Origin: VRUE01 sp963732225 | GTDB lineage: Bacteria; Actinomycetota; Thermoleophilia; Solirubrobacterales; 70-9 | Reading direction: 5' to 3' | Length of the DNA: 64,000 nt | Assembly (NCBI GenBank): GCA_963732225.1 | Contig: CAVSYR010000003.1 | Location: forward strand, 161,321 to 225,320 | Shown: one piece after another, positions 40,855 to 48,799 of the stretch | Position numbering within the stretch: position 1 is the stretch's first letter | Layout of the letters: every line of letters begins with the position of its first letter | Translations under genes and position numbers: made by a program | The notes under the pieces: model-generated | Told to the model about the DNA's origin: nothing | Databases searched by the model: none | What the model saw: only the letters and a program-made list of their open reading frames with translations

Positions 40855-40873
40855 CAGATTTCGCAAATCTGTC
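40853..40873. promoter_or_regulatory. Palindromic operator upstream of the MerR-type gene
   Basis: GACAGATTT and AAATCTGTC flank a 3-bp centre, perfect 9-bp arms. A related ATCTGTC half-site with GACA repeats sits at 40131-40140 upstream of the degenerate GGDEF gene, so the same regulator might act on both. Confidence 0.65.
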
Positions 40874-40945
40874 CATAACTTGCGTAAACCTGGATTTTCG
40901 GTGGGAGGATGCCGATACCCGGGGAATAGCCCCGAGGACCACCTA

Positions 40946-41785
40946 ATGCCTGGAATACGAACAAACGCCGCCGCCGAAGTTCTCGGAGTCAGCCCCAATA
41001 CCTTGCGTAGTTGGGAGCGCCGCTACGGCTTTCCCACGCCCAAGCGCACCGTGGGCAACCACCGCAACTACGAGCTGGTCGAGCTGCAGACCCTGCGCGA
41101 CGCCCTCGCCCAGACCGGCAACATCTCTTCGGCGATCGAGTTGACACGCCAGCGCCAGTCCGCACCGGCCAGTGACGACAGCCTGCTCGCCGCCCTGCAG
41201 AGCTTTGACGAGGACGCCGCTGACCGCGCGGTCGAGGAGAGCCTGGCGCTGCGCCCGTTGGAGCGCACGGTCGAGGAGCTGCTGCTGCCCGCGATCGACC
41301 GCCTTGCCGTTGACCCCGATCGCGAGGCCGAGCTCGAGTTCGCCTCGCGCTGGGCGACCGGTTGGCTGCACGGCGCCCGCCGCCTCGCCTCAGCCGCCTC
41401 GCGCCCGGCCGGCATCCTGCTACTTGATTCCAGCCGCGGCTCCGATGCCGAGGCGGTCCACGCCCAGGCGCTCGACCTGACCCTGCGCCGCGCCGGCTTC
41501 CGCGTCCTGATGCTCTCCAACGAGCTCGGCGACGAGCGGCTGGAGCGCGCCCTGCGCGCCCTCGACGCGACCGCGATCGTGCTCTGCGGCCCCCGTGCCG
41601 ACACTGCTGGCGCGGTCAAGCTGGTCCGCCAGATTCGCGATCTCGGCGTCGATGCTCCGCTTTTTGGCTTCCGCGCCAGCGGCCTGATCGGCGATGCGAT
41701 CCCCTCCGCCGGCGACAGCCCGAGCGAGGTCACGGGGATGCTCAACGCCGACCTCCGCCGCCGCGCCGCCCAGGCCTTCGCCTAG
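40946..41785 (+). CDS. MerR-type regulator with cobalamin-binding-like C-terminal domain
   Basis: The 279-residue protein has an N-terminal MerR winged helix (TNAAAEVLGVSPNTLRSWERRYGFPTPKRTVGNHRNYE). The C-terminal part has the helical-bundle plus Rossmann-like form of B12-binding MerR proteins (LEFASRWATGWLHGARRL, then ILLLDSSRGSDAEAVHAQALDLTLRRAGFRVLML). The CarH-type E-x-H-x-x-G ligand motif is only partly retained (EAVHAQA), so cobalamin binding is uncertain. ATG 40946 is preceded by GAGGACC. It may control itself and the upstream gene via the palindrome. Confidence 0.82.
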   Translation: MPGIRTNAAAEVLGVSPNTLRSWERRYGFPTPKRTVGNHRNYELVELQTLRDALAQTGNISSAIELTRQRQSAPASDDSLLAALQSFDEDAADRAVEESLALRPLERTVEELLLPAIDRLAVDPDREAELEFASRWATGWLHGARRLASAASRPAGILLLDSSRGSDAEAVHAQALDLTLRRAGFRVLMLSNELGDERLERALRALDATAIVLCGPRADTAGAVKLVRQIRDLGVDAPLFGFRASGLIGDAIPSAGDSPSEVTGMLNADLRRRAAQAFA

Positions 41786-41794
41786 CTAGGGCAC

Positions 41795-41833
41795 AAAAAA
41801 ACCGGCACAGGGCCCGTAGGCCCCATGCCGGTT
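41795..41833 (-). terminator. Rho-independent terminator of pstS
   Basis: On the minus strand a hairpin (AACCGGCA ... TGCCGGTT, with an inner GGGCC/GGCCC pairing) is followed by a run of seven Ts. It lies just after the pstS stop and also faces the end of the MerR-type gene. Confidence 0.88.
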
Positions 41834-41867
41834 GGTTGCCGCGGCGCCTCCGCCGCTGCAGGTGTTT

Positions 41868-42890
41868 CTAGAGTGACGCGATCGATGCTTTCGCGGCCGA
41901 GATGACCACCTTCGGCATCGGCGCAAAGTCGAGCGCCGGGCCGTATTTCTTGCCGACGGTGATCGCGTAGTTGATGAATTGAGCGACCAATTCCTTCTGC
42001 GGACCGTTATGCGGAACGATCGCGTAGGTGAAGGTCGAGATCGGGTAGGCCTTGCTGAACTTCTTCGGGGGATTGACAATGTGAAGTTCGTTGCTGGGCG
42101 GAACCTTCTTCACCATTTCAGCAGCGTTTTCGATGTTCTTCAGGTTCGGGTACTCGTAGTTGCCGGCTTCGTTCTTGACCGCGACCACGGGAAGTCCCGC
42201 TGCGATCAGGTAGGACGCCGAGATGTAGCCGATTGCCCCGGGCGTGGTGGAGACCACGTTGGTGATGCCCGAGTTGCCTTTGGCGCCGACGCCGTGGGTG
42301 AATCCAACCGAGGTCGAGTAGCCGACTTCGTTCTTCCAGGACTTGCTGACCTTGGAGAGGTAGTTGGTGAAGGCGTAGGTGTCACCCGAGCCATCGCTGC
42401 GGTACACCGGCGTGATTGCCAGGTTGGGCAGTTTGGCTTTCGGGTTGATTTTCTTGATCTTCGGGTCGTTCCAGTTGGTGATCTTGCCGAAGTAGATGCC
42501 GGCGAGGATCGAACCCGTCAGGTTCAGTTTCTTCACTCCCGGAATGCTGAAGCCGAGGCCCGTGGCGCTGAGGGCCCAGGGGATCTGCACACAGCCGTTG
42601 CAGGCAGCGGCCTGTTCGGGCGTGAGCGGGGCGTCGGAGGCGCCGAAGTCGACGGTCCGAGCGGTGATCTGGGCGATACCTGCACCCGAGCCGACCGCGC
42701 CGTAGGTGACTTTGACATTGCCGTGGCCGGCGGCTTCGAAGCCGTTGGCCCAGTTGGCCTCTAGCGGAGCGACCAGCGTGGAACCGGCGCCGGTGAGGTT
42801 TGCGGAGGCGGCGGCGGTCGAGATGGTCGTCATGCATCCGACCGCCCCGACTGTCGCGATGAGGAAACCAAACAACCTGTTGCGAATCAA
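41868..42890 (-). CDS. pstS: Phosphate ABC transporter substrate-binding protein
   Basis: The 340-residue protein begins with a signal peptide (VGAVGC-MTTISTAAASA region, about residues 1-30). GAGSTLVAPLEANWANGF and SGAGIAQITARTVDFGASDAPLT are the classic phosphate-binding loops; TPVYRSDGSGDTYAFTNYLSKV is the other. Start TTG 42890: it has AAAGGAT upstream and gives the signal peptide; the longer frame to ATG 42995 lacks support. It is divergent from pstCAB with a 264-bp regulatory gap. Confidence 0.93.
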   Translation of the reverse strand: MIRNRLFGFLIATVGAVGCMTTISTAAASANLTGAGSTLVAPLEANWANGFEAAGHGNVKVTYGAVGSGAGIAQITARTVDFGASDAPLTPEQAAACNGCVQIPWALSATGLGFSIPGVKKLNLTGSILAGIYFGKITNWNDPKIKKINPKAKLPNLAITPVYRSDGSGDTYAFTNYLSKVSKSWKNEVGYSTSVGFTHGVGAKGNSGITNVVSTTPGAIGYISASYLIAAGLPVVAVKNEAGNYEYPNLKNIENAAEMVKKVPPSNELHIVNPPKKFSKAYPISTFTYAIVPHNGPQKELVAQFINYAITVGKKYGPALDFAPMPKVVISAAKASIASL

Positions 42891-42987
42891 AGGGAATCCT
42901 TTCGGCTTGTGATCGTTTAAGTCGCTTGCCACAGGCCGTAGAACGTCCCCTGGCGAATCGCAGGATGGTCCCACCGGAAAGCACATA

Positions 42988-43007
42988 TGTTTCAATCGTG
43001 TGAAAAG
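42988..43007 (+). promoter_or_regulatory. Candidate Pho-type site, copy 1
   Basis: TGTTTCAATCGTGTGAAAAG. A near-identical 20-mer lies 97 bp further on, and a third copy is near the zinc-ribbon genes. It sits between divergent pstS and pstC, the expected place for a phosphate regulator. Confidence 0.55.
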
Positions 43008-43084
43008 AACTGTGTTTAAAAGTTGTAACAGACGCCATGTTGTTGAAATGTGGTTAACGCAGGCACATCTTCGAGATTTCGAGT

Positions 43085-43104
43085 TGTGTCAATTCTGTGA
43101 AAAT
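43085..43104 (+). promoter_or_regulatory. Candidate Pho-type site, copy 2
   Basis: TGTGTCAATTCTGTGAAAAT, same orientation as copy 1; shares TGT(T/G)TCAAT and TGTGAAAA. It lies about 50 bp before the pstC ATG. Confidence 0.55.
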
Positions 43105-43154
43105 TTGACCGAGCCGGGTGGGCAGCGGATTTAAACTGCTTTACCCTGCGCGCG

Positions 43155-44150
43155 ATGAGCGCCGCCACCAGTGCGACAGGGCCCCCGCAGGTCACCGGCC
43201 GGGCTCGTCCCGGGCAGCGCCGCAAGCAGTTCGACCGGGTCGCCGATGGTCTGCTCTTCGGCGTCTGCGCCTTCGCGGCGCTGCTTGGTGTGGTGCTGAT
43301 TCTGGCAATCGCGTACCAGGTGGTCGTCGGTGCAGAGCCGGCGATCTCGGCCTTCGGCCTCGGTTTCCTCGTCGAAACGACTTGGCAGCCCAACTTCGGC
43401 GTCTTCGGCGCCGGCTCGCTGCTCTTCGGGACGATTGTCAGCTCCTTCGTCGCGCTTGCGATGGGTGCGCCGATCGCGATCTCGATCGGCCTCTACCTGA
43501 GCCTGCTGGCACCGGCCGGGGTGAGAGGAGTAATTGGCCCCCTAGTCGAGATGTTGGCCGCGATCCCCAGCGTCATCCTCGGCTTCTGGGGCATCCTGAT
43601 TCTGGCCCCCTTCGTACAGGGCACTTTGGAGCCCTGGCTGCACGACACGCTCGGCTTCATTCCGATTTTTGGCGCGCCGGAAACCACGGGCGCCAGCGTT
43701 TTCACCGCCAGCCTGATCCTGACGATCATGATCGTGCCGATCATCGCCTCGATCTCGCGCGACCTCTTTCTCGCGGTCCCGCGGGACGTCCAGGATGGGG
43801 CTAGCGCGCTGGGGGCAACGCGCTGGGAGGTGGTGCGCGGGGTGGTCCTGCCTTCGACCGGCTCGGGCGTCGTCGCGGCTTCGCTGCTCGGCCTCGGCCG
43901 GGCGCTCGGTGAGGCTATTGCGGTCACCCAGGTCATTGGCGCTGGCGCCGCGATTAATGCCTCGCTGTTCAAGACCGGGGACACGCTCGCCTCGCGGATC
44001 GCGAGCCAACTTCCCGGCGCGATAACGGAAATGCACAAAGCCGCGCTGCTCTACCTCGGGGTGATCCTGCTCGTGATCGGGCTGATCTCCAACCTGTTCG
44101 CGCAATGGATCGGTCGTCGCTTCGATTATCGGCGGATGGCGACGAAATGA
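43155..44150 (+). CDS. pstC: Phosphate ABC transporter permease PstC
   Basis: The 331-residue membrane protein has six helices and the permease signature around MIVPIIASISRDLF, ASALGATRWEVVRGVVLPSTGSGVVAA. It forms the channel with PstA. TACCCT ends 7 nt before ATG 43155, suggesting a leaderless promoter. The pstA start overlaps its stop by 4 bp. Confidence 0.95.
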   Translation: MSAATSATGPPQVTGRARPGQRRKQFDRVADGLLFGVCAFAALLGVVLILAIAYQVVVGAEPAISAFGLGFLVETTWQPNFGVFGAGSLLFGTIVSSFVALAMGAPIAISIGLYLSLLAPAGVRGVIGPLVEMLAAIPSVILGFWGILILAPFVQGTLEPWLHDTLGFIPIFGAPETTGASVFTASLILTIMIVPIIASISRDLFLAVPRDVQDGASALGATRWEVVRGVVLPSTGSGVVAASLLGLGRALGEAIAVTQVIGAGAAINASLFKTGDTLASRIASQLPGAITEMHKAALLYLGVILLVIGLISNLFAQWIGRRFDYRRMATK

Positions 44151-45019
44151 CCGAGGCCTTTGATCCCACCGCACCGCTCACCGCTACTGGCAACCTGCGC
44201 CGACGTCGGGCATTCAGCCGGCTGACTGAGTTCGGCGCGACCGCGGCCGCCCTATTCGCCGTCGGCGTGCTGGCAATAGTCATCTACACCGTGGTGGTCC
44301 GTGGTGCCGATGCACTCAGCTTCGAATTCCTCGTCACTGGGGCACCGACCGGGATTGCGCCGGAGCTCGTCGGCACTGCACTGATCGTCGCCGTAGCGAC
44401 TGTAATCGCGATGCCCTTGGGAGTGCTAGCAGCGCTCTTCCTAACCGAGTTCGCGGGCGAGCGCATGATCCGCCTCAGCAAGCTGACCCTGGACCTGATC
44501 AACGGTCTGCCCTCGATCATCATCGGTGTCTTCGTCTTCGTCCTGCTGGTCGAACATCGCAAGCAGTCGGGCTTCGCTGGCTCGGTGGCGCTGGCGATCA
44601 TCATGCTGCCATTGGTCGCCCGTGGCGCCCAGGAGGTTCTGCTGCTCGTTCCGGGCAATTTGCGCGAAGGTGCGGATGCGCTTGGCGTCAGTCGCTGGCG
44701 CACAGTGCTGACCGTCATCCTGCCCAGCGCTCTCGGCGGGATCCTCACTGCAACTGTGCTCGCCGTGGCCCGCGCCGCCGGCGAGACCGCTCCGCTGATC
44801 CTGGCCTCCTCAGTGTTCGACGGCAAAGAAGTGATCTTCAACATGGCCGAAGCGATGCCCAACGTGCCGGTGAGGATCTTCGCGCTGTCGGAGGAAGGCA
44901 ACCCCGAAGGCATCACCCAGGCGTGGGGGATGTCGCTGGTACTGATCACCCTCATCCTCCTTGCAAGCCTCGGAGCCCGGGCGATGCACGCCCGCAGCCT
45001 CAGAAAGATGAACTCATGA
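44147..45019 (+). CDS. pstA: Phosphate ABC transporter permease PstA
   Basis: The 290-residue permease has NGLPSIIIGVFVFVLLVEHRKQ and the EAA-type loop REGADALGVSRWRTVLTVILPSALGGI. ATG 44147 (ATGA overlap with the pstC stop) is the right start; the frame opens earlier but only within pstC. The stop overlaps the pstB start similarly. Confidence 0.95.
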   Translation: MTEAFDPTAPLTATGNLRRRRAFSRLTEFGATAAALFAVGVLAIVIYTVVVRGADALSFEFLVTGAPTGIAPELVGTALIVAVATVIAMPLGVLAALFLTEFAGERMIRLSKLTLDLINGLPSIIIGVFVFVLLVEHRKQSGFAGSVALAIIMLPLVARGAQEVLLLVPGNLREGADALGVSRWRTVLTVILPSALGGILTATVLAVARAAGETAPLILASSVFDGKEVIFNMAEAMPNVPVRIFALSEEGNPEGITQAWGMSLVLITLILLASLGARAMHARSLRKMNS

Positions 45020-45936
45020 ACAGCTCTGAACGGACCCTGCTCGCCGAACAATCTCGCCCAACCGACCCGAATGCACCGTTGCCGCCTGTACCGTCGCGGG
45101 TTCGCATCCAGTCCGAGCCCGACGCTGTGGGGCGGATCAACGGTTACCGCCCGAAGGTGGCCGTCGAGTCCGTCTTCGAGGTCAGCGATGTCTCCGTCTT
45201 CTACGGCGCCAAGAAGGCCCTCGCCGGTGTCAGCATGCGGATCCCCCGCAGCAGGATCACCGCTCTGATCGGGCCGTCCGGCTGCGGTAAGTCAACCTTC
45301 ATCCGCAGCCTCAACCGAATGAACGACTCCGTGCCCGCCTTCCGGCTCGAGGGCCAGGTCCTCTACCACGGGCATGACCTCTACGCGAGCAACGTTGACC
45401 AGGTCGAGGTGCGGCGGCGGATCGGAATGGTCTTCCAGAAGCCCAACCCGTTCCCGAAGTCGATCTACGACAACATCGCCTGGGCCCCGCGCAACCTTGG
45501 CCTGCGCCACGACCTCGACGAGCGGGTCGAGAAAGCGCTGCGCGGCGCGGCGCTCTGGGACGAGGTTAAGGACCGGCTCAAGGACAGCGCCCTGGGCCTT
45601 TCCGGCGGCCAGCAGCAGCGGCTCTGCATCGCCCGTGCGATTGCGATCGAGCCCGACGTGCTGCTGCTCGACGAGCCGGCCTCGGCGCTCGATCCGATCG
45701 CCACGGCCTCGATCGAGGACCTGATGCACAGCCTCAAGGGCCGCTTCACGATCGTGATCGTCACCCACAACATGCAGCAGGCTGCGCGCGTTGCCGATGA
45801 GACCGCCTTCTTCGGCCTCGACGCGAGCACCGGCGAGCCGGCCGGGACGCTGATCGAGTTCGCCGAGACCGAGGCGATCTTCAACCACCCGGCGGATCCG
45901 CGCACGCGCGACTACGTCACCGGCCGCTTCGGCTAG
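45016..45936 (+). CDS. pstB: Phosphate ABC transporter ATP-binding protein PstB
   Basis: The 306-residue ATPase has Walker A (GPSGCGKST), Q-loop (FQKPNPFPKSIYDNIAWAPR), signature LSGGQQQRL and Walker B (LLLDEPASALDP). An extra N-terminal ~45 residues precede the ABC domain, longer than in enteric PstB. Start ATG 45016 overlaps the pstA TGA. No phoU or phoR-phoB lies nearby in this window. Confidence 0.96.
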   Translation: MNSSERTLLAEQSRPTDPNAPLPPVPSRVRIQSEPDAVGRINGYRPKVAVESVFEVSDVSVFYGAKKALAGVSMRIPRSRITALIGPSGCGKSTFIRSLNRMNDSVPAFRLEGQVLYHGHDLYASNVDQVEVRRRIGMVFQKPNPFPKSIYDNIAWAPRNLGLRHDLDERVEKALRGAALWDEVKDRLKDSALGLSGGQQQRLCIARAIAIEPDVLLLDEPASALDPIATASIEDLMHSLKGRFTIVIVTHNMQQAARVADETAFFGLDASTGEPAGTLIEFAETEAIFNHPADPRTRDYVTGRFG

Positions 45937-45954
45937 GTCGGCTGACGCCCGCAG

Positions 45955-46371
45955 CTAGCGGCGCAGGATCGCGTCGCTGGGGACCTGCTGGAGCAGCGGT
46001 TGCCCGCACTGCCAGCAGAAGGTGGCGCCGGTGCTGTGGGGAGCGCCGCAGGCTGTGCAGGAGCCGGCGGTGCCGGTCTGCTCCATGCGCACGATCCGTT
46101 CGACCTCGCTCAGTTCGGCATCGGCGTCCTGTAGGGCGACGGCGCGTTTGACCAGCACCTCGACCTCGATCTGGTTGCGCACCGCCATTTCGTAGACCAG
46201 CCCACCAAGGTCCCACTGCAACTCGGCGACGCGGGCGACGAGCTGGTCGCGGCGCCGTTCGAGGTCGATGGTGAGCTCGTGCTCGGTCGTCGCAGGGGCC
46301 GTCGGCGTGGCACTCCGGGTTGGAGCACTGCCGTTCTGGCGTTTTAGGTTGAGCTTGCCTGGAAGTTTCAT
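45955..46371 (-). CDS. Zinc-ribbon protein with coiled coil
   Basis: A 138-residue protein: polar N-terminus, a helical coiled-coil part (HELTIDLERRRDQLVARVAELQWDLGGLVYEMAVRNQIEVEVLVKRAVALQ) and a C-terminal zinc ribbon CTACGAPHSTGATFCWQCGQPL. ATG overlaps the stop of the upstream zinc-ribbon gene (ATGA). Probably a partner of its neighbours; function unknown. Confidence 0.75.
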   Translation of the reverse strand: MKLPGKLNLKRQNGSAPTRSATPTAPATTEHELTIDLERRRDQLVARVAELQWDLGGLVYEMAVRNQIEVEVLVKRAVALQDADAELSEVERIVRMEQTGTAGSCTACGAPHSTGATFCWQCGQPLLQQVPSDAILRR

Positions 46372-46955
46372 TCGCCGAAGAATTCCCCCGTGAATTCGCC
46401 GCCCTTGCAGCCGGCGGCGCCGCTTTCGCACTTGCTGCCCGGTTGGGCGGTTGCCGGCGGCAGCTTCACCCCGGCGCTTGGCTTCAGCACTTCTTCCGCC
46501 CCCTGTCCTGTTTCTGCCTTCTTCTTGGCGCTTGCATTGGCTTTCTTGCCGCCTTTACTGCTTTTGCCACTCGTGCTCGCCTGTTTGCCGGCACTGCTCG
46601 CTTCGGCTTCGCCGCCGCCGTGAACGGTGATCACCTGAGCCGGGGCCGCGGCATTGGTCGCGACGGTCTGATTTCCGGAATGCCCGATCAACACGCCGAC
46701 GCCCATCGCCAGCAGCAGGGTGCCGACGCCGGCGATCAGGGCCGCGTTGGGCGAGATCCGCCGCCGGCGCGGTTGCGGTGGGGTGGGGGCGGCCAGCGCT
46801 TCAGAGGGAGTCCGCATCGCGTCCATGAAGGTGACCGCGTTCATGAAGGGCAGGCGCGGCTCGCCACAGCGCTGCCCGCAATGCAGGCAGTAGCGCTGGT
46901 CGGCGGCGACAGTCATTCCGCAGGAAGGGCACTGCTCGCCGCCCGCACTGACCAT
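46368..46955 (-). CDS. Membrane-anchored zinc-ribbon protein
   Basis: The 195-residue protein has an N-terminal zinc ribbon (CPSCGMTVAADQRYCLHCGQRCG), a TM segment near 75-95 (ALIAGVGTLLLAMGVGVLIG) and an external basic Ser/Lys-rich region with two cysteines near the end. The ribbon is strikingly similar to that of the divergent phosphoesterase gene (DQRYCL-CG). Start ATG 46955 or GTG 46967 are possible. Confidence 0.7.
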   Translation of the reverse strand: MVSAGGEQCPSCGMTVAADQRYCLHCGQRCGEPRLPFMNAVTFMDAMRTPSEALAAPTPPQPRRRRISPNAALIAGVGTLLLAMGVGVLIGHSGNQTVATNAAAPAQVITVHGGGEAEASSAGKQASTSGKSSKGGKKANASAKKKAETGQGAEEVLKPSAGVKLPPATAQPGSKCESGAAGCKGGEFTGEFFGE

Positions 46956-46999
46956 TGAGTGATCCACGGTCGCATCGTCTTCGTGATGGCACCGTGAAA

Positions 47000-47019
47000 T
47001 GTTTCGGTGTTGTGAAAAA
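47000..47019 (+). promoter_or_regulatory. Candidate Pho-type site, copy 3
   Basis: TGTTTCGGTGTTGTGAAAAA, matching 15 of 20 positions of the pstS-pstC site. It lies in the gap between the divergent zinc-ribbon genes, hinting at shared control with the pst genes. Confidence 0.45.
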
Positions 47020-47089
47020 AGCGTGAGCCGTGGTCGGTGTTTACATCTGGGTGACAACTTGACTGTGTGCCCCGGAGAGACTCCCAACG

Positions 47090-48799
47090 GTGGTGAACTC
47101 CGCCGATGACGAGGGCCGCGGGCACACCCCTAGCTGCAGCAGCTGCGGTGCCCGCCTCGAGCTAGATCAGCGCTACTGCCTCGAGTGTGGTGAGCGGCGC
47201 GGGACGATTCCGGCAGGGATCGCCAAATGGCTCTCGATAGTTGAGCCGGCGGCCGAGAGCGAGCCTGAGCAGGCCGCAGCGGTTCCTCCGCAGGAGGCGG
47301 AAGAGGAGGCAGTCCGGTCGAGCTACATGCCGGCGCCGCGCAGCGCCGCGATCGCGGTGCTGACCGTGCTGGGCTTCGGCGTCTTGCTCGGGGGCCTGAC
47401 CGGCCCGGCCGCGCAGAGCGCCGGCATCGCCCCGATCGTTCTCTACACCGAAGCCGAACCGCCGCCGCCCGCGGAACCGGCGCCAGAACCGGCAGCGGAA
47501 GCAACTGAACCGGTTGCCGTGGCCGAAGCGCCTCCTGCGGCCGCCGAAGTTCTCCCGGAAGCCGAAGCGCCCGAAGAAACGGCCGCCGCTCCGCCGAAGA
47601 AAAAACTCCCTCCCGAACTGCCCGAAGAACCCGGCCTACCCCCAGTCCAGCACGTCTTTGTGATCGTGCTCGCCGACCACGGCTTCGAAGAAACCTACGG
47701 CCCGAGCTCGACCGCGACCTACATCTCGAAAACCCTGCCGGAAAAAGGCGAGCTGCTCTCCAACTACTACGCGGTGACGAGCGGCGATCTGGCCAACGAG
47801 ATCGCCCTCCTCAGCGGTCAGGGTCCCAACCCGGCCACGGCGGCGAACTGTCCGGAATACAAGGAGTTCGCCGTCCCGACGCTGAGCGCGACGACGGGTC
47901 AGGCCGAGGGCGAAGGTTGCATCTATCCCGCCGAAACCGAAACGCTGCCGGGACAGCTGGTGGCGGCGAAAAAGAGCTGGAAGGCCTACGTCGAGGGAAT
48001 CGGCAACGGTCAGGCGGGGGAGCCGACCAGCTGCCGGCATCCCGGGCTGGGCGAAGTCGACCCGGCGCAGGCGCCGCGGCCAGGCGATCCCTACGAGACC
48101 TGGCGCAACCCCTTCGTCTACTTCCACTCGATCATCGACAGCCCCGAATGCGCCGAACGAAATGTCGGCCTCGAACAGCTCAGCGCCGATCTGAAGAAGG
48201 AAACCCGCACACCGTCCTTCTCATACATCGTGCCCAGCGCCTGTCACGACGGCAGCGAAACTCCGTGTGAACCCGGCGCTCCCGCCGGCCTGGCCGCGAC
48301 CCAGCCCTGGCTCGAAACGGTGATCGGGGAAATCGAAGCCTCGCCCGCCTACAAAACATCAGGCCTGATCGCGATCACCTCGGCCCAGGCGCGCCAGGAT
48401 CTGCCCGAACCCGACACCAGCGCCTGCTGCGGCACCCCCGAATACCCGAACCTGCCCGCTCCGGAAGCGGCGCCGGTCTCCACCGGCCCGGTGAAAGAAA
48501 ATGGTGGCGGAGGTCGGGTGGGAATGCTGCTGCTCTCGCCCTTCGTCGCCCCCGGCAGCGTCAACGAAACCGCCTACTACAACCACTTCTCCTTCCTGCT
48601 CAGCGTCGGCGAACTGCTCGAAGTCACGCCACCGCCGGGCTACGCCGCCGAACCGGTGCTGACCGCTTTCGACAGCACCATCTTCAACTCAGAAGAAGCG
48701 CCAACTGACGCGACTGCGCCAGCAAGTTCCCGTCCTGGCTCCAAAGCTCCCCGTCTTCCTCAAAGAAGCCCCCGCGAGCGAGGCCGGAGCGGAAGATAG
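47090..48799 (+). CDS. Membrane-anchored zinc-ribbon phosphoesterase
   Basis: A 569-residue protein with an N-terminal zinc ribbon (CSSCGARLELDQRYCLECGERRG, residues ~15-38), a TM helix (about 85-105) and a Pro/Glu/Ala-rich spacer (120-185). An external phosphoesterase/alkaline-phosphatase-like domain follows (VQHVFVIVLADHGFEETYGPSSTATYI..., then PSFSYIVPSACHDG). It may free phosphate from organic esters outside the cell, consistent with pst next door (inference). The tail after ~540 is low-complexity, overlaps the thioesterase gene by 116 bp, and may result from a lost stop. Confidence 0.75.
   Translation: MVNSADDEGRGHTPSCSSCGARLELDQRYCLECGERRGTIPAGIAKWLSIVEPAAESEPEQAAAVPPQEAEEEAVRSSYMPAPRSAAIAVLTVLGFGVLLGGLTGPAAQSAGIAPIVLYTEAEPPPPAEPAPEPAAEATEPVAVAEAPPAAAEVLPEAEAPEETAAAPPKKKLPPELPEEPGLPPVQHVFVIVLADHGFEETYGPSSTATYISKTLPEKGELLSNYYAVTSGDLANEIALLSGQGPNPATAANCPEYKEFAVPTLSATTGQAEGEGCIYPAETETLPGQLVAAKKSWKAYVEGIGNGQAGEPTSCRHPGLGEVDPAQAPRPGDPYETWRNPFVYFHSIIDSPECAERNVGLEQLSADLKKETRTPSFSYIVPSACHDGSETPCEPGAPAGLAATQPWLETVIGEIEASPAYKTSGLIAITSAQARQDLPEPDTSACCGTPEYPNLPAPEAAPVSTGPVKENGGGGRVGMLLLSPFVAPGSVNETAYYNHFSFLLSVGELLEVTPPPGYAAEPVLTAFDSTIFNSEEAPTDATAPASSRPGSKAPRLPQRSPRERGRSGR

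Noticed and set aside
42891..43154. Classical GTTCACC-type Pho box repeats between pstS and pstC
   Set aside because: No clear 11-bp GTTCACC direct repeats were seen; a different 20-bp motif is reported instead.
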